The notes beneath the pieces are model-generated. The model had not been told where the DNA came from, ran no database searches, and was given only the letters and a program-made list of their open reading frames with translations. The position numbers were made by a program, and so were the translations under genes. 64,000 nucleotides of DNA, from positions 7,546,079 to 7,610,078 of the forward strand of contig CM039126.1 of NCBI GenBank assembly GCA_022036555.1, written 5' to 3'. Below, piece after piece: positions 46,780 through 58,289 of this stretch. Source of the stretch: Microstegium vimineum (taxonomy: Eukaryota; Streptophyta; Magnoliopsida; Poales; Poaceae). Numbering within the stretch: position 1 is the stretch's first letter; each line of letters starts with the position of its first letter.

Positions 46780-47958
46780 GCAACCCCAAATTATCAAAGG
46801 ATGCGGTGACCAACTCAAAAGCGTTTAAATTATTTGATGTTTTGAATTTGAGTTTAGGAAATACCGTACTACAAAGGGGGATGCAATATGCATGCTTAAA
46901 TGTGCAATCAAGTGTTCAAATTCCACCAAACATCCTCTCATACCTTGCCCAGACTCCCTACAAATCAGTTTTTCATTCGGAGCATTTTTGGGCAGCGCAG
47001 CGGTGCTGTTCCCCTGAGCAGCAGTGCCGGACCTGTCCGGCAGTGCCGGGCCTGAGTCCAGCAGTGTCGGGACTTAAAGTGTCCGTTGGACAGCAGAGGG
47101 TATTTATATCCCCTTCCTGCTGCCCCCAACGGTCATCTCGACCATTCCCTTCCCCAGTGCTCACAACAACAGCTCTCTCCCTCTCTCTAACTCCATTGGA
47201 GCCCCTCAAGCTTCTCCCTTGATTCCTCTCCAATTTTTTGAGAGATTGAGCCTCCAAACTTCATTAGAGAGCAGCCCAAACTGTTCTTCAACGCCTAGAG
47301 CACTTGGTTCACGTTCAAGCCGGTGGATTGCATTCGTTACTCTTGGAGCTTGCTCCTAGCCGGCTAGAGCGTCGCCCGTGGAGCTTGCCAACTTGTGTGG
47401 CAGCCCCGGGAGGTTTGTAACCATTTCATTGCAGCTAAGAAAGCACCCCTCACTTCAAGAGTTCACTCTCTTGATTTGAGAACGAGGGAAAGGCAAGCCT
47501 TGTGTGGCGAGCCTAAGCCTTGTGTGGTGAACCTCAACAATGTGGACTTAGGCCAGCCTTGGTGGCGACGTTGAACCACGGGATAAATCTTGTGTCACTT
47601 GTGTTTGTGTTGTTTGCTTTACTTACATTTGTCCTCAAGGTGATTTCTAGGGTTTGGTCCTGATCTACTTGCTGGGTGTGTTGCTACCACTTTCAAGTGG
47701 TGCTAGAGGTTCCCTACACCTCTAGGATGATTTTTATTCAAGCACAATTTCCATTCTAGTTATACATTTTGAATTGTGCTCAGTTCTGTCCTGGTGGCCA
47801 GCACTGCCGGGCTTTAGAGCAGCAGTGCAGGCACCCCGGCAGTGCCGGACCCAAGGCCGACAGTGCCGGACCTGTGCTGACAGAAAGTTTGCAATTTATT
47901 TTTAAACAGGCCTATTCACCCCCCTCTAGTCCTGCTAGGCGACATCAAGGTCCTTTCA
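46780..47958 (+). repeat. 3' LTR of Copia C, lacking its 5' half
   Basis: The 1179 bp correspond to 43462-44682 of the 5' LTR, starting at the shared GCAACCCCAAATTATCAAAG. About 1080 bp of U3 are missing. The TATTTATA box, the CAGTGCCGG clusters and the terminal CTTTCA are present. Confidence 0.9.
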
Positions 47959-47963
47959 CACCC

Positions 47964-48914
47964 CCATATATGATATGCCTCTCCTTCGAGCTATGCAAGG
48001 TACAAGTTGATTGACATGTCATTCATTCCTATTAGGACTTGTTAGTGCATCTAGACATCAATTCATTAGGATCATTCATGAAAATAAAATGTTTTTGATG
48101 CTTATATGGTACCACTATTGCTTCTATGCTTGATATGATCTAGTGGTAGCATATGACATATTTGTGGGCTTACAATCCTAGTGTTTGATCTAGAATATGA
48201 ACTTCAAATTTTTAGCTCAACATGGGTAAGATAACCATTTTAGGATGTGTGAACAAGCTTGTCCATGGTTTAAACCGAGTTAAATAGCTTGGGGCAAGTA
48301 ATCTAAATTGAACCATAACTAAGACTTCTCTCCAATAATCAAACCTTTGAGCACATCTTTTATGATAATGGATGACAAAGGAGGAGAAGTAAGTAGTAGG
48401 ACAAAGAAAATTATTTTTGAAAATTTGAAAATGAAAAGCATACAAGTAGGAGGAGCATGTCTATGAATAAATTTGTTGCATATCTTTGTGCATTCATAAT
48501 TGCTTGCTTGCATATGTTCTTACAGTCATAATATGCTTGTGTGGTGAATGCTAGAAACTTAAATGATATGGTGTTTGAAGAACTAGCATGATTAGGTCTT
48601 GATATTTTCATGTGGTATCTAGTTCTCTCAAAGTGTTTCCAAGTGTTTTCAAGTGGTTTCTAGGCATTCATGGTGCTAAGGATGGTTTATACATTGCACT
48701 CCGATTGGTATCACGCTTCAAAGGTCCATCTTACACACCTTAGCATTATTTGGTAGCATTCACTCTCTCACAATTCCTATTCATGCATATGTGATAAAAA
48801 TGAACCAAACTCATATATCACATATGTAGGGGGAGCTAATACTACCAAAGTGAAATTTTCATCATATATATTCTTTTGTGAAAGGTTGTCATCAATTACC
48901 AAAAAGGGAGAGAT
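47964..48914 (+). other. Copia A 3' non-coding region and polypurine tract
   Basis: AT-rich DNA without a long open frame, continuing Copia A after the Copia C insert. It ends with AAAAAGGGAGAGA (48901-48913), the polypurine tract directly before the 3' LTR. Confidence 0.75.
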
Positions 48915-50761
48915 TGAAAGACCTTGTTTGGTTTTGGTTAATTGATGAAACCTATGAACTAACCCTATTGCTAAGTGTTCAATCAAGATAGGATAATTCA
49001 CCTTGACACATGGAGCTAAAAGGATGACAATGGTGCATTGATCAAGTGCTTCATGGACTAAGGAAAAGAAGAAAGAGAAAAACAAAAATAGGCTCAAAGC
49101 AAAGGTATATCATAGGGTCATTTTTGATTTAGTGATCAGGACACTATAGAGAGTGTGATCACATTTAGGATAGTTAGCCGTACTATCAAGAAGGGAAAAC
49201 TCGTTTCGATTGCGGTTATCATGTGCCACTAGGTTTGCATTGCATTCACATAAAATGAACCTACGTGACATAAAATTTGAAACAAATCCAAGAAAATATC
49301 TTGTCAAAGGCTAACACAGGGGAACAATGTTTGGAAGACATGGTGTTAGACTGTTAGCACATGGAAGCTTGGAGAAGAAGAGGCAGCTCGGTCTGGCACT
49401 CAGAAGGACTCCGGACGCAGGGTCCGGACGCAGGCAAGATGCTAACCGGACCAATGGACTTGCGACCGGAGGCTTACCCTAGCCTCGGCCTCTCTAGACA
49501 AGAGATCCAGACGCTAATGATGGTCTGGACACAAGACTCCGGACGCAAGGCCCGGAGCTCTGCGCTCTCTGGACTCCTCTATTGTATTTATCCGGACGCT
49601 GAATGCGGTCCGGACGTTGGTCACCGGACGCGCGACCGGAGCTGAGGACCTCTCTGGACCCTCTCCGAATTGGGTCCGAACATAAGAAAAAGAAGCACCG
49701 GATGCTACTATCTCATGGGTCCGGAGGTGACACGTCGGCACCAGGAAGGGCGCCAACGGGCAGATTCAAAATGGAGGAGGGTCCGGACGCGCACGCGATG
49801 GTCCGGACCCCCCATGCAACATGCGTCCGGACTGACGCAGATTTCAGTGAAAAAGGGGCAAAACGGCTAACTTGTTTTGGAAGGCTATATAAGTGTTTTG
49901 GACAGCTCAAGGAGCACTCTCTTGCACCTTCTATTCACTTGAGACATTTGTGCTTGCTTGAGATAGCCCCCAACTCATCTCTCTTTGCTCTTGTTGCTAA
50001 TTCTTGAGAGTTTGAGTGAACCAAGTGCTTAATCTTTGCATTGCATCTTAGTGGCACTTGGTCATCGTCATCACCGCGGGATTTCTTGTTATTCTTGGTG
50101 TTTTCCAACATCTAGACGGCATGACGATTGTGGAGAAGCTTCGGCACGTGTTAGTGATTGTTCGTGGCCGGCTTCATCGATTGTGAGAGGGCGTGTACCC
50201 ACCTCGGCGGAGCGCCAAAGGGTAACTCTAGTGGATTGCTCGTGTCATTGAGTTACTCTCATTTGGGTGGATTCTTGTGGCGCCCGAGTTAGTGGGCTAG
50301 GCTTGTCATTGCCTATTAGCCACCGAATCACCATTTGAGTAGTCGACACAACGGGGACTAGCTTGGTGGCAACCAAGTGAACCTTGAGAGAAAAATCATT
50401 TGTCAACTTGTCTCCCGGCTACTCTTTGGTATTCATTGTGATTGGTTCATCCTATTGACATCCACACATCACAAGGCATCGGTATAACAATCACCTCCTC
50501 TCTTGCATTTATATTCATTCATATCTTGTCTAGTTAGCTTCTTTGGTAGTTGTTCTTGCTAGCTTGTCCTAAGTGCTTTAGGTTCTTGCTATTGATTGTT
50601 AAGCACTTAGTTAACTAAAATTGTATTGGATAGGTGGCTTTGCACCCCAAGTAGAGCTAGAGAAAAAATCTTCGCTTAAGTGTTATCTAACCTTTTGCTC
50701 TAGTGTTTTGTAGAATTTTATTAGGCTATTCACCCCCCCTCTAGCCATCTACGACCTTTCA
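48915..50761 (+). repeat. 3' LTR of Copia A
   Basis: The 1847-bp LTR reads TGAAAGACC to GACCTTTCA and aligns with the 5' LTR at 21433-23271 with scattered substitutions. The TCCGGAC word array lies at 49408-49835. A TATATAAG box lies near 49886. Confidence 0.9.
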
Positions 50762-51189
50762 ACGGACTAACGACTCAATGTTGCTCTTAATCACAATCGC
50801 CTTACCGACCAACCCTCTATTCATCCGTGTTTTCTAGAGACAGCCCTACACGTGCACGGGCTCTAGCGCTCTGCGTTATGGGTGGTCGGTAGCGGCTCCT
50901 CGGTGACGCTTGTTTTCCTATATGTGCATGGGCTCCAGTACTCTGTGTTCTGGACTGCAGACTAGTCGGGGCTGAGGCTCAATGATAGTATAACGACTTG
51001 GACGCTGTTTATATTCAACAAACATCAATGTTGCAAACAAACATGATGTCACCTATGCTATTTCATGATTGCTGAATTTTTTTTGGAGTTCATATGTACA
51101 TCATGTACTAGCTATTCTATGTATCTGTATTGCAGGTACTAAGTTCGGTCACCAAGCTTATTATTGACGCTCGAAAGCTAGGTCAGATG

Positions 51190-51545
51190 ATATCATAAAC
51201 CGCTACTATCACAGCATGCCTAAGCAAAGGCTTTGTTGTCTACCAATGCTCACCAACTAAGTTAGGGACTGGCTACATTGTCGATAAGTACTCGCCAGCT
51301 AAGTTAGGGACTAGCTTCATCACTAACCACTGCCCACCAGCTAAGTTGGGGACTGGCCTCATTGTCGACCAAAGCTCGCCAGCTAAGCTGGGGACTCGCT
51401 TCATCGCCGACCACTACCCGTCAGCTAAGCCGGGGAATGTCGTCATCGCGACCAATGCCCACTAGCTAAGCTCGGGGCTAGCCTCATCGTCGACCAATAC
51501 TCACCTGCTAAGTTGAGGACTCGCTTCATCGCCGACCAATGCCCG
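51190..51545. repeat. About 49-bp tandem repeat, seven degenerate units
   Basis: Each unit carries a variant of CAGCTAAGTTGGGGACTGGC, then CTCATCGTCGACCAATGCCC. Units differ at several positions, so the array is old. Such arrays are common near the 3' LTR of grass Gypsy elements. Confidence 0.75.
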
Positions 51546-52033
51546 TCAATTGAGTTGGTGTATCATCAAGTTGCTCCATGCAGGTTGGATCGGGGTGCTG
51601 ATTTTGGGCAGCATGTTGGAAGCCTTGATAAGTATACTACACTCAGGAGTTCGTGGTGATTTAGACTCATTTTCTTTGACCTTGCTACAAGATACATTCT
51701 TCATCTTCCAGCAGTCTCAGAGACTAAGTGGGTACACTTTGTCTTGTGGTGAATGGGTAGCTGATATTGCAAAGTTACGTCTCCATGTCTCTAAGTACCC
51801 AAATGCTTTCTGGCTACTCCTCAAAAGGAGTCTAAGTGGATACACTTCACCCGGGATGAAGGGTTTTCAAAACTTAAACTTGAGCCCCTTACATCCTCCT
51901 AGAAAGATATGCTGATTGAGTTTGAGCACACCTGGTCAGCTATACTGTTCTACTACGTTTACCGCTGCTCAGCATCGGCCTCGCTGTACTGTGTCACGCC
52001 CGCTTGCTCGGACAAGCTCAAGATGGCGTTGCT

Positions 52034-52550
52034 TAAGCTGGGGCAAAATTAACCAAAACCGAACTGAAATAACCAAATCTGAAACCGAAAGAACCAAAAC
52101 CAAAAAATTCAGTTCCTGATATTGGAGAACCGAAATAACTGAAGAAAATTCAGTTTCTACTCTCGATTAACCGAATTAACGGAATTAGATGAATTATACT
52201 TCACTTACTTGTATTTTATTTGAATTATGTTTGTTTTATGTATGGTGTTTCATATTTAAACTGCTCTATATTTGTGTTACTATATTGCCAATGTTCCTTA
52301 ATGAATTATCATTATTAAAAATAGATATAGTGTTGCATAAATATGCTTTAGAATATATATATATTTATTCTTGTTTTGTACTTTTCTGAAAACTTCGGTT
52401 AGTTTGGTTAGAACCGAAACCAAACCAAAATAACTGAGAACCGAAATGGTCGGTTTCGAGAAATTTTGGGAACCGATCGGTTCCTATTTTTTAGGAACCG
52501 AATTTCTTCAAAAACTGAAGAACCAAACCGAAACTGAATGCCCAAGCTAA
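52034..52550. mobile_element. hAT-type element, second member of the AACCGAA family
   Basis: The 517-bp element is flanked by a perfect 8-bp duplication GCGTTGCT (52026-52033 and 52551-52558). Termini are TAAGCTGGGGCA and, from the other end, TTAGCTTGGGCA. Both ends carry runs of AACCGAA/AACCAAA like the element at 15657-16527, but the interior is AT-rich and unrelated. No transposase. Confidence 0.85.
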
Positions 52551-52588
52551 GCGTTGCTAGATGAATACAAGACGCTTGGGGACTAAAT

Positions 52589-52920
52589 GTGGGGGTATGA
52601 CCCCAGGTACCCACGACGTACTACATGGGCCGCACCATCCAGGTTGGCCTAGCCCACAAGATAGGCATGTGGTGCTCGACATAGCTTGGCGTGCACCACA
52701 AGGCTATAAGAAGATAGTACCAAATAAGATACTCTACTTGTAACCCTACCCCTTTAGAGTATATAAGGAGGGGTAGGAATCCCCTAGTGGATAGATCATC
52801 TAAGACCTCAAATGACATATCTTAGGATATCTTATCACATATCAATACAATCTATAACACATGATGTAGAGTTTTATGAACCTATCAAAATCTAGTGTAT
52901 TGGTGCTTGTATTACCATCT
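52589..52920 (+). mobile_element. Gypsy LTR, truncated
   Basis: It begins TGTGGGGGTATGACCCC and contains GAGTATATAAGGAGGGG (TATA box near 52757). It is the 3' LTR of the remnant at 50762-52588, cut at about 52920 by the next element. Confidence 0.65.
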
Positions 52921-54653
52921 AGTTCGGATTACGCATACCTCCACTGATTCATCTTATAAGGTTTGTAGTGTTTATTTGGTATCTATCTAACCATAGTGCT
53001 AAGGATGAACTTCAAAGTGCAACTACAATAAATATCTTCAAAGGTTTATCCTATATACCTTAGCATCACTTAGTAGTGTTGACACTTCCACAATTTCATA
53101 TTCATGCATGTATGCAAAGCTTAAAACAAAACCATTTAAGCACACATGTAGGGGGTTATCACTACCAAGATGGATTTTTAGAGGTTTATCTAAATCATAA
53201 CATAGAGCTTAAATGTTGGATAAATGACATAAAGTCCAAAAGAACTTAATTTCCATATCTTTGTAGAGTTATCATCGATTACAAAAAGAGGGAGATTAAA
53301 AGGTCCCTATGTGGTTTTGTTAATTGATGAGTGACAACTTAGGTGGACTAAATGTGTTTGATGTGAGATACATTGGTGGCCGGCTTGGGGTGATCTCTCT
53401 CGCACATTTGAACACCTTGAGACCCTCTAGAGCTGAGCACACTCCCTCCCACTCATCTCCATACTTGGTTAGTGATAATCCAAAAGAGATTGAGTGATCC
53501 AAGTGCATTTCATATATAGCTTGCATCTAGTGGCACTTGGGAGACGTTTTCTCTATGAATTTCTTGTTACTCTTGGTGATTGCCATCACCTAGACGGTTT
53601 AGAGCAGCGGAGGTGATTCGAGAAGATTAGTGATTGTTCTTCGTCGACACCAAGTGATTTGTAAGGGGTTCTTGTGCCTTCCCCGTGGGAGATCGCAAAG
53701 GCAACTCTAGTGGATTGTGTGTAGCTTGCGTGAGCCTCATCTTGTGTTGGTTATGCAGCACCCGGTGACGGGTTTGGCGTGTGATGCCAATTAGCTCGTG
53801 AACCTCCAAGTGAGTGACTCACCACAACGAGGACTAGCTAGTTGGCAAACTAGTGAACCTTGGTAAAAAATCGAGTGTCTCCTTGTCTCATTCTTGGATT
53901 GTTTGGATTCCTTAGTTATCTATATTGATTGGTTCAATCCTCTACAAGGCGGTATAACAATCCTCACCCTCTCTTGTTTTACTTTCTTCATTCTTGCAAG
54001 TAAGAGCATCTCCAACAGTTTTGTAAATGGGCTTTCCATTCTTATTTTTGCAAAAAAATTCTAAAAAACTCTTATCTAACGGTTTGGCAAATAGGCTTTG
54101 CATTTTTGTTAACTTAGCAATTTCCTGGGAAGGATTGACATATATGCCTAGCGGATCGCGCTTGGCATTTTCCGCGGTCGACCCGTGCATTTTTTCTCGC
54201 CGTCGCAATTTTCACAATTTTGGTAATTGCCAAGTCAATTTTGTGAATTGCCAAGTTAATTTTTCCAAACCATTGGAGATTGACTCTTTTTATCTTTGTC
54301 ATATTTATTTGGGGCTGGGTAAACTCTCAATTTTGCCAATTAAAATATGCAAAACCATTGGAGATGCTCTAAACCTAGTAGGCTTGTTCTAGCTCTTAGC
54401 TTGTGCTAGCTAGTTGTTTCTCCAAGTGCTAGTTGGTGTAGCTCTAGTTGGTAGTTCTAGTCTAGTATCTTGTGTAGCTCTTGTGTGACTTAGAACTATT
54501 AGGCTAGCAATTGTTGGATAGGAGGCTTCACAACCCCATTAGGCTAGCGTAAAATTCACTATGCTATCTCTTAGTCTAACACCTTGTCCAGTTGTTGTTG
54601 AAGTTTTTATTTTAGGCTATTCACCCCATCTCGCCATCACTTAGGACCTTTCA
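52921..54653 (+). mobile_element. 3' end of a Copia element related to Copia A
   Basis: The first 375 bp parallel the 3' non-coding region of Copia A (TAGTGCTAAGGATG, TGTAGGGGGTTATCACTACC). The polypurine tract AAAAAGAGGGAGA ends at 53295. The LTR runs from about 53297 to ...GGACCTTTCA at 54653 and includes the Tourist-like MITE at 54004-54369; without it the LTR is about 990 bp. Coding parts are missing. Confidence 0.75.
54004..54369. mobile_element. Tourist-like MITE with TAA target duplication
   Basis: The 366-bp element has inverted ends GAGCATCTCCAACAGTTTTG and CAAAACCATTGGAGATGCTC. TAA flanks both sides (54001-54003 and 54370-54372). It is inserted in the LTR of the truncated Copia element. 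The frame at 54027-54392 is chance. Confidence 0.85.
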
Positions 54654-55775
54654 GTTGTGCTTGCCCCATGGGAGATCACGAAGAGTAACTATAATTGAGC
54701 ATGTCATTGAGCTACCATCACTTGTGGTTGGATTCTTGTAGCGCCCAATTGTTGGGCTAGGTTTGTGAACACCTATTAGTTGTTGAATCACCTAATATGC
54801 GGTTGACACATTGGGGACTAGGTTGGTGGCGACCATTGAACCTTGGGACAAAAATCATCATGTCAACTTGTCTCTATCTTCTCGGTGGTTTGTATTCTCC
54901 ATTCACTAGCTTGTATTTACTTATTCATACTTGTGCTATTAATTAGTTACCGCTCTTATAACTAGTTTAGCTTGTGTATACTAAGTTACCTTTTAGCTTG
55001 TGTAGTATAGAAGTAGCTCTTTGTGAGCTTTGCATTACTAGCTTGTGTAGGAGCTCTCGATTTGCTTAGAGTACTAGTTATACTTGATCATAAGGCACGA
55101 GGCACGATGGTTCGGCCCATGGCATGTTGTTTTGGCCTGGCCCAAGCACGGCACGGCCCGGTGGGCGGGCCGTGCCTGGGCCGCCACCTAGGCACATGGC
55201 ATGGCACGGACACTGCCCGATCTAAGAGGCGACACGAGAGCGGCCCGGTGGTTGTGGATCCAACGGCTAATTCAATTAAACTAACTTGTTAAAATGATTT
55301 GTGATAACTAATAGTTGAGTTGTGACTTGTTAGAAACGATGAATACTTGTGAAAAACTGAAAATGATGAACACTTATAAGAATTTTGAAGTGTTTCTCGC
55401 ATGATGGGCTATGGGCCGGCACGACACGACGGGCAGCCTGACACGGCAAAATGGCCCACGGGCCGTGCCTTGGGCTGGCAGACTGGCACGAAGCATGACC
55501 AGGCACAACACGTCAGGCACGACGACCCGAGAAGGCACGACACGATGACCATCTATAGTACTGGTTGCTTAGGTTTGTGTGACCTTCCAACCTAGACTTG
55601 TTTAGGTTAGCTCTCTAGCCTGACACCTTAGTGAACATAATTAGCATAATTTGCTAGGCGTTAGTATTATAGGTAGAGGGGTGTAGTATTGACTAGACCA
55701 ATAGTTTTAATTTCGTATTTGTTTCGATTAGCTGGTGTGATAAGTTTTAGAAAGGACTATTCACCCCCTCTAGTC
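54654..55775 (+). mobile_element. Older Copia LTR fragment with a nested DNA element
   Basis: Words such as GGGAGATCACGAAGAGTAAC, TAGCGCCCAATTGTTGGGCTAGG and the closing TATTCACCCCCTCTAG match the Copia A LTR layout in order, at lower identity. The stretch 55087-55557 interrupts it: it is rich in GGCACGGCCCG and its complement, with flanks AGTACTAG and AGTACTGG, suggesting a hAT-type insertion. Confidence 0.6.
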
Positions 55776-56409
55776 CACCATTTCGACCATGCAAAGGGGT
55801 GATTGGCTTTTAGAGTTAGGACTTAATTATTACTTTAGATTTTAGAAAAGCTCATTCACCCATTTTCTTGGACATCTTGATCCTTTGAGTGAGGTTGCGA
55901 TGCCTTGGTGCTCTTGTGACTCATTAGTGTTTTCCCCTCTACCAGCTCATTGATCTCACGACTCCTTCTAGCCACATGAATTAAAAGAAAAATTCTACTT
56001 TACTACTACTTTTATATTTTATATCATTGACCACGATTGAGATTTCACTAGTAGCTATAATAAAACAAAAAAAGTTTGTTGTCTATTCCTTTCTATATCA
56101 ACTCTACACCCTCATGACTCACCTAGTAATAAATATAACATAAAATATTCATTTGGCTGCTACTTTACACCATGCTTTTTAAATCTCTAGCTATAGCTGT
56201 AGCTATAGCCGGAGATAGCAGCTAAGAGAGGACAACACTATGAGATTTAGCTTTTTGCACTAAACATTTCTGACCACTAATAGCCGTGATTAGCCAGATA
56301 TAGCCGCTAAATGAACCTTCATTTAGTTGTAGGCCTTCAACTATGGGATGGGCCCAAAACAAAACCCAGTCGGCTAGCCCATATAGGCTCCTCTCCCCCA
56401 CCACAACCC
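55776..56409. other. Intergenic repeat relics
   Basis: No gene. At 56170-56330 words like AGCTATAGCCGGAGATAGC and AGATATAGCCGCTAA suggest a degraded DNA transposon. The remainder is unassigned AT-rich sequence. Confidence 0.4.
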
Positions 56410-56940
56410 TAAAGTTTGTTACCTCTCTCTCTCTCTCTCAAGCTCTTCTCTATAAAAAGAAGTGGCGGCGGCGGCTGCGCTCGGTTCCAGATCTCGAAGA
56501 CCGTGACTGACCGGAGACGGTGGAGGGAGCTAGCGGTAGGGAAGGGAAACCGACGGTGGGGAGGGGATTCGGCATCGACAACTTGGTGGAGCTGGAAAAC
56601 CGGCGGAAGGGCGGGATCCGGGCAGCTGGCGACGAGGAGGAGGGGAGTGGCGTCGACCCTACTATAGATCCGCCCGCAGGCAGCGGATCTGCCCAAGGGG
56701 AGGTGACACCTAGGTCTCGAAGGAGCCGACGGTGGGGAAGGGAGCTGCGTGGTGGGGAAGCAGCGCATAGGAGGGAGGAAGCTGCCGAGCATACGGGAGA
56801 AAGGCGACGGTGATGAAGCGTACGACAAGGAAGCAGGTGCGTGATTTCCAAATTGCGGGCTAGAGCTCGTGATTCCAATCACAGTTGCGGGGTGGGAATC
56901 GAACGCAGACGCCGCTCCTGCGATGTAGGCCATCGCAGGC
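56410..56940. other. GC-rich stretch resembling a gene 5' end, no gene proven
   Basis: A (CT)n microsatellite (56422-56439) is followed by CTCTATAAAAAGAAG (TATA-like, 56448-56456) and 450 bp of GC-rich sequence. Open frames on both strands are Pro/Arg/Gly-rich with no domain. It could be a gene-fragment relic or an unannotated non-coding first exon. Confidence 0.35.
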
Positions 56941-57006
56941 CGTTTGGTGGCCTTTTTGCGCTTATTTCGCTTTGAATCGAAGCGAATGCTGAACCAAACA
57001 GGGCCT
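56939..57006. mobile_element. Short foldback with CCAAACAGGGCC terminus
   Basis: It runs from GGCCGTTTGGTGGCC to GAACCAAACAGGGCC and contains the inverted pair TTCGCTTTGAATCGAAGCGA. It resembles a very short Tourist-like MITE; no clear target duplication. Confidence 0.45.
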
Positions 57007-57377
57007 ATGAGTGACTCTTTCGTTCTTGACCAAACTCCACCCTATTTTCACTCGTTGTGGGCTCCATTTGGACTCTTTCTTATTTCCTTTTCTTTTGGGG
57101 CTTGGCACTACAAAGTCGCTCTTTGCCACTTATGGCATATCTTATATGGTGGTTGTACTTCCTCAAACATCGCAGATTTGTCACATAAAGTAAGTTTTTC
57201 CATTTCCCTCTCCATAGAGTTCAATGTACATTGTTTTAGATATAGTCTAAACATGCAACGATATTGCTGGTTGATGTAGTTCTTGTTGCGGAACACTTTA
57301 CCACGAAATGGTTTTTGTTGATCTACATAATGACTAAGGCGGCCGGTAGAATAACATCGCTTCAATGGAACTAAGTC

Positions 57378-57636
57378 GAGTCTGTTTGGTTCATGCCCCA
57401 ATTTGCCGTGCCATATTTTCGGCAAGCTGTGGCTGCCACAGAAAGTTCGGCGAACAAAATTGAAGCCAAACTTGTGGTAAAGGTTGGCTAGAAAATGAGT
57501 CTATGACGTGTGAGACACACTAGTAAGAAAGTATGGCACACTGAAGTTGTGACAACGAACTAAACAACTGTCAGAATAATTGTGACATGACTAATCTATG
57601 ACATGGCAAACTTCGGTAACGAAACAAACAGACCCT
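57378..57636. mobile_element. Tourist-like MITE
   Basis: It begins near GAGTCTGTTTGGTTCATG and ends AACGAAACAAACAGACCC, approximate inverted repeats. The interior is non-coding. Boundaries and target site are uncertain. Confidence 0.5.
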
Positions 57637-58289
57637 AGTGTCGATGTGGGTAATATGATCGTGACGATTATGTTGATGATAAAGTGGTTGAAAGGAGGCG
57701 TCGGAGAGAAAACTTACATTTTCGAAATTAGATATGTTTTCTCCATGTAGTAAATGGTTTTCTTATGTTGAGGTGTAATGTAGAATACAAATCTTGGAAA
57801 GCAATTAAAGTGCCCCATCAATAAGATACTAATTTAGGAATGCATTAAATGTTGACAAGGAATTCACATAAATAATGTCATATCACATCTAGCACAACAT
57901 ATACCATGCTTATAACATATGGATACCTGGAAATATCATTATTTTACAAGAAGTGTTATTTTTTTTTTCAAATAACTCCACCGTCCATATGCTTTTTGCA
58001 CATTCAAGACTAGATCTAACTGTGGATTGTCTAACAACGCTTACACAAATTTGGACAAAGCAGAAGGTTCAGGTCGTAAGACCGTTCTAGTCCCTGTTCT
58101 TCCTGGTCAGTGGCCGTTACCACTGCCCCCTCTCCTCTCCTCTCCTGAGAGAGGGAGAGAGACAGACCCGCCACAGCCCCTCGCCGCCCCGCGCCTCCTC
58201 CGCCCACAGCTCACGCCGAGCGTCACCTCGTCGCTACCTTCCATTTTTGCCGCACTCCTCCCGCACGGCACCTCGCGCACTCGTGGCGG
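57637..58289. other. PKL upstream region
   Basis: The first 400 bp are AT-rich and unassigned. From about 58110 the sequence is C-rich, as in grass promoters. No other gene is visible. The frame beginning at 58027 runs through the promoter and is not used. Confidence 0.4.

Larger units (their letters stand above)
42382..47958 (+). mobile_element. Copia C, gag-only non-autonomous retrotransposon nested in Copia A
   Basis: It is flanked by CACCC on both sides (42377-42381 and 47959-47963). It has a full 5' LTR, a primer site, a gag-like frame and a 3' LTR lacking its first half. Nothing resembling protease, integrase or RT is present. The gag end joins the middle of the 3' LTR at 46780, so one deletion removed pol and the U3 start. 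The insertion lies in the non-coding region between RNase H and the 3' LTR of Copia A. Confidence 0.9.
21433..50761 (+). mobile_element. Copia A, Sirevirus-like retrotransposon, interrupted by two younger elements
   Basis: LTRs lie at 21433-23271 and 48915-50761. Order on + is gag, protease, integrase, RT, RNase H, the Copia arrangement. Removing Gypsy B (28147-42085) and Copia C (42382-47958) with one target duplication each leaves about 9.8 kb. Flanks are ACAGA (21428-21432) and ACGGA (50762-50766), probably a mutated 5-bp duplication. The long gag with a heptad-rich region and the TGGTATCAGAGCC primer site point to the Sirevirus (Maximus/SIRE) lineage; this placement is inferred. Frameshifts and stops make it non-autonomous. 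Confidence 0.9.
50762..52588 (+). mobile_element. 3' internal remnant of another Gypsy element
   Basis: The first 225 bp (to about 50985) repeat the sequence left of Copia A (21239-21432), including GCTATGGGTGGTCGG-like and CTTGTTTTCCTA words, so Copia A sits in a repeated target. A tandem array follows (51190-51545), then unassigned sequence, a hAT element, and CTTGGGGACTAAA directly before TGTGGGGG at 52589, which looks like a polypurine tract and LTR start. No coding domain remains. Confidence 0.6.

Noticed and set aside
54027..54392. 121-codon open frame
   Set aside because: It lies inside the Tourist-like MITE and has no domain.
56409..56933. 174-codon open frame on the - strand
   Set aside because: Pro/Ser-rich translation of a GC-rich stretch; no domain, and the better gene-start signals are on the + strand.
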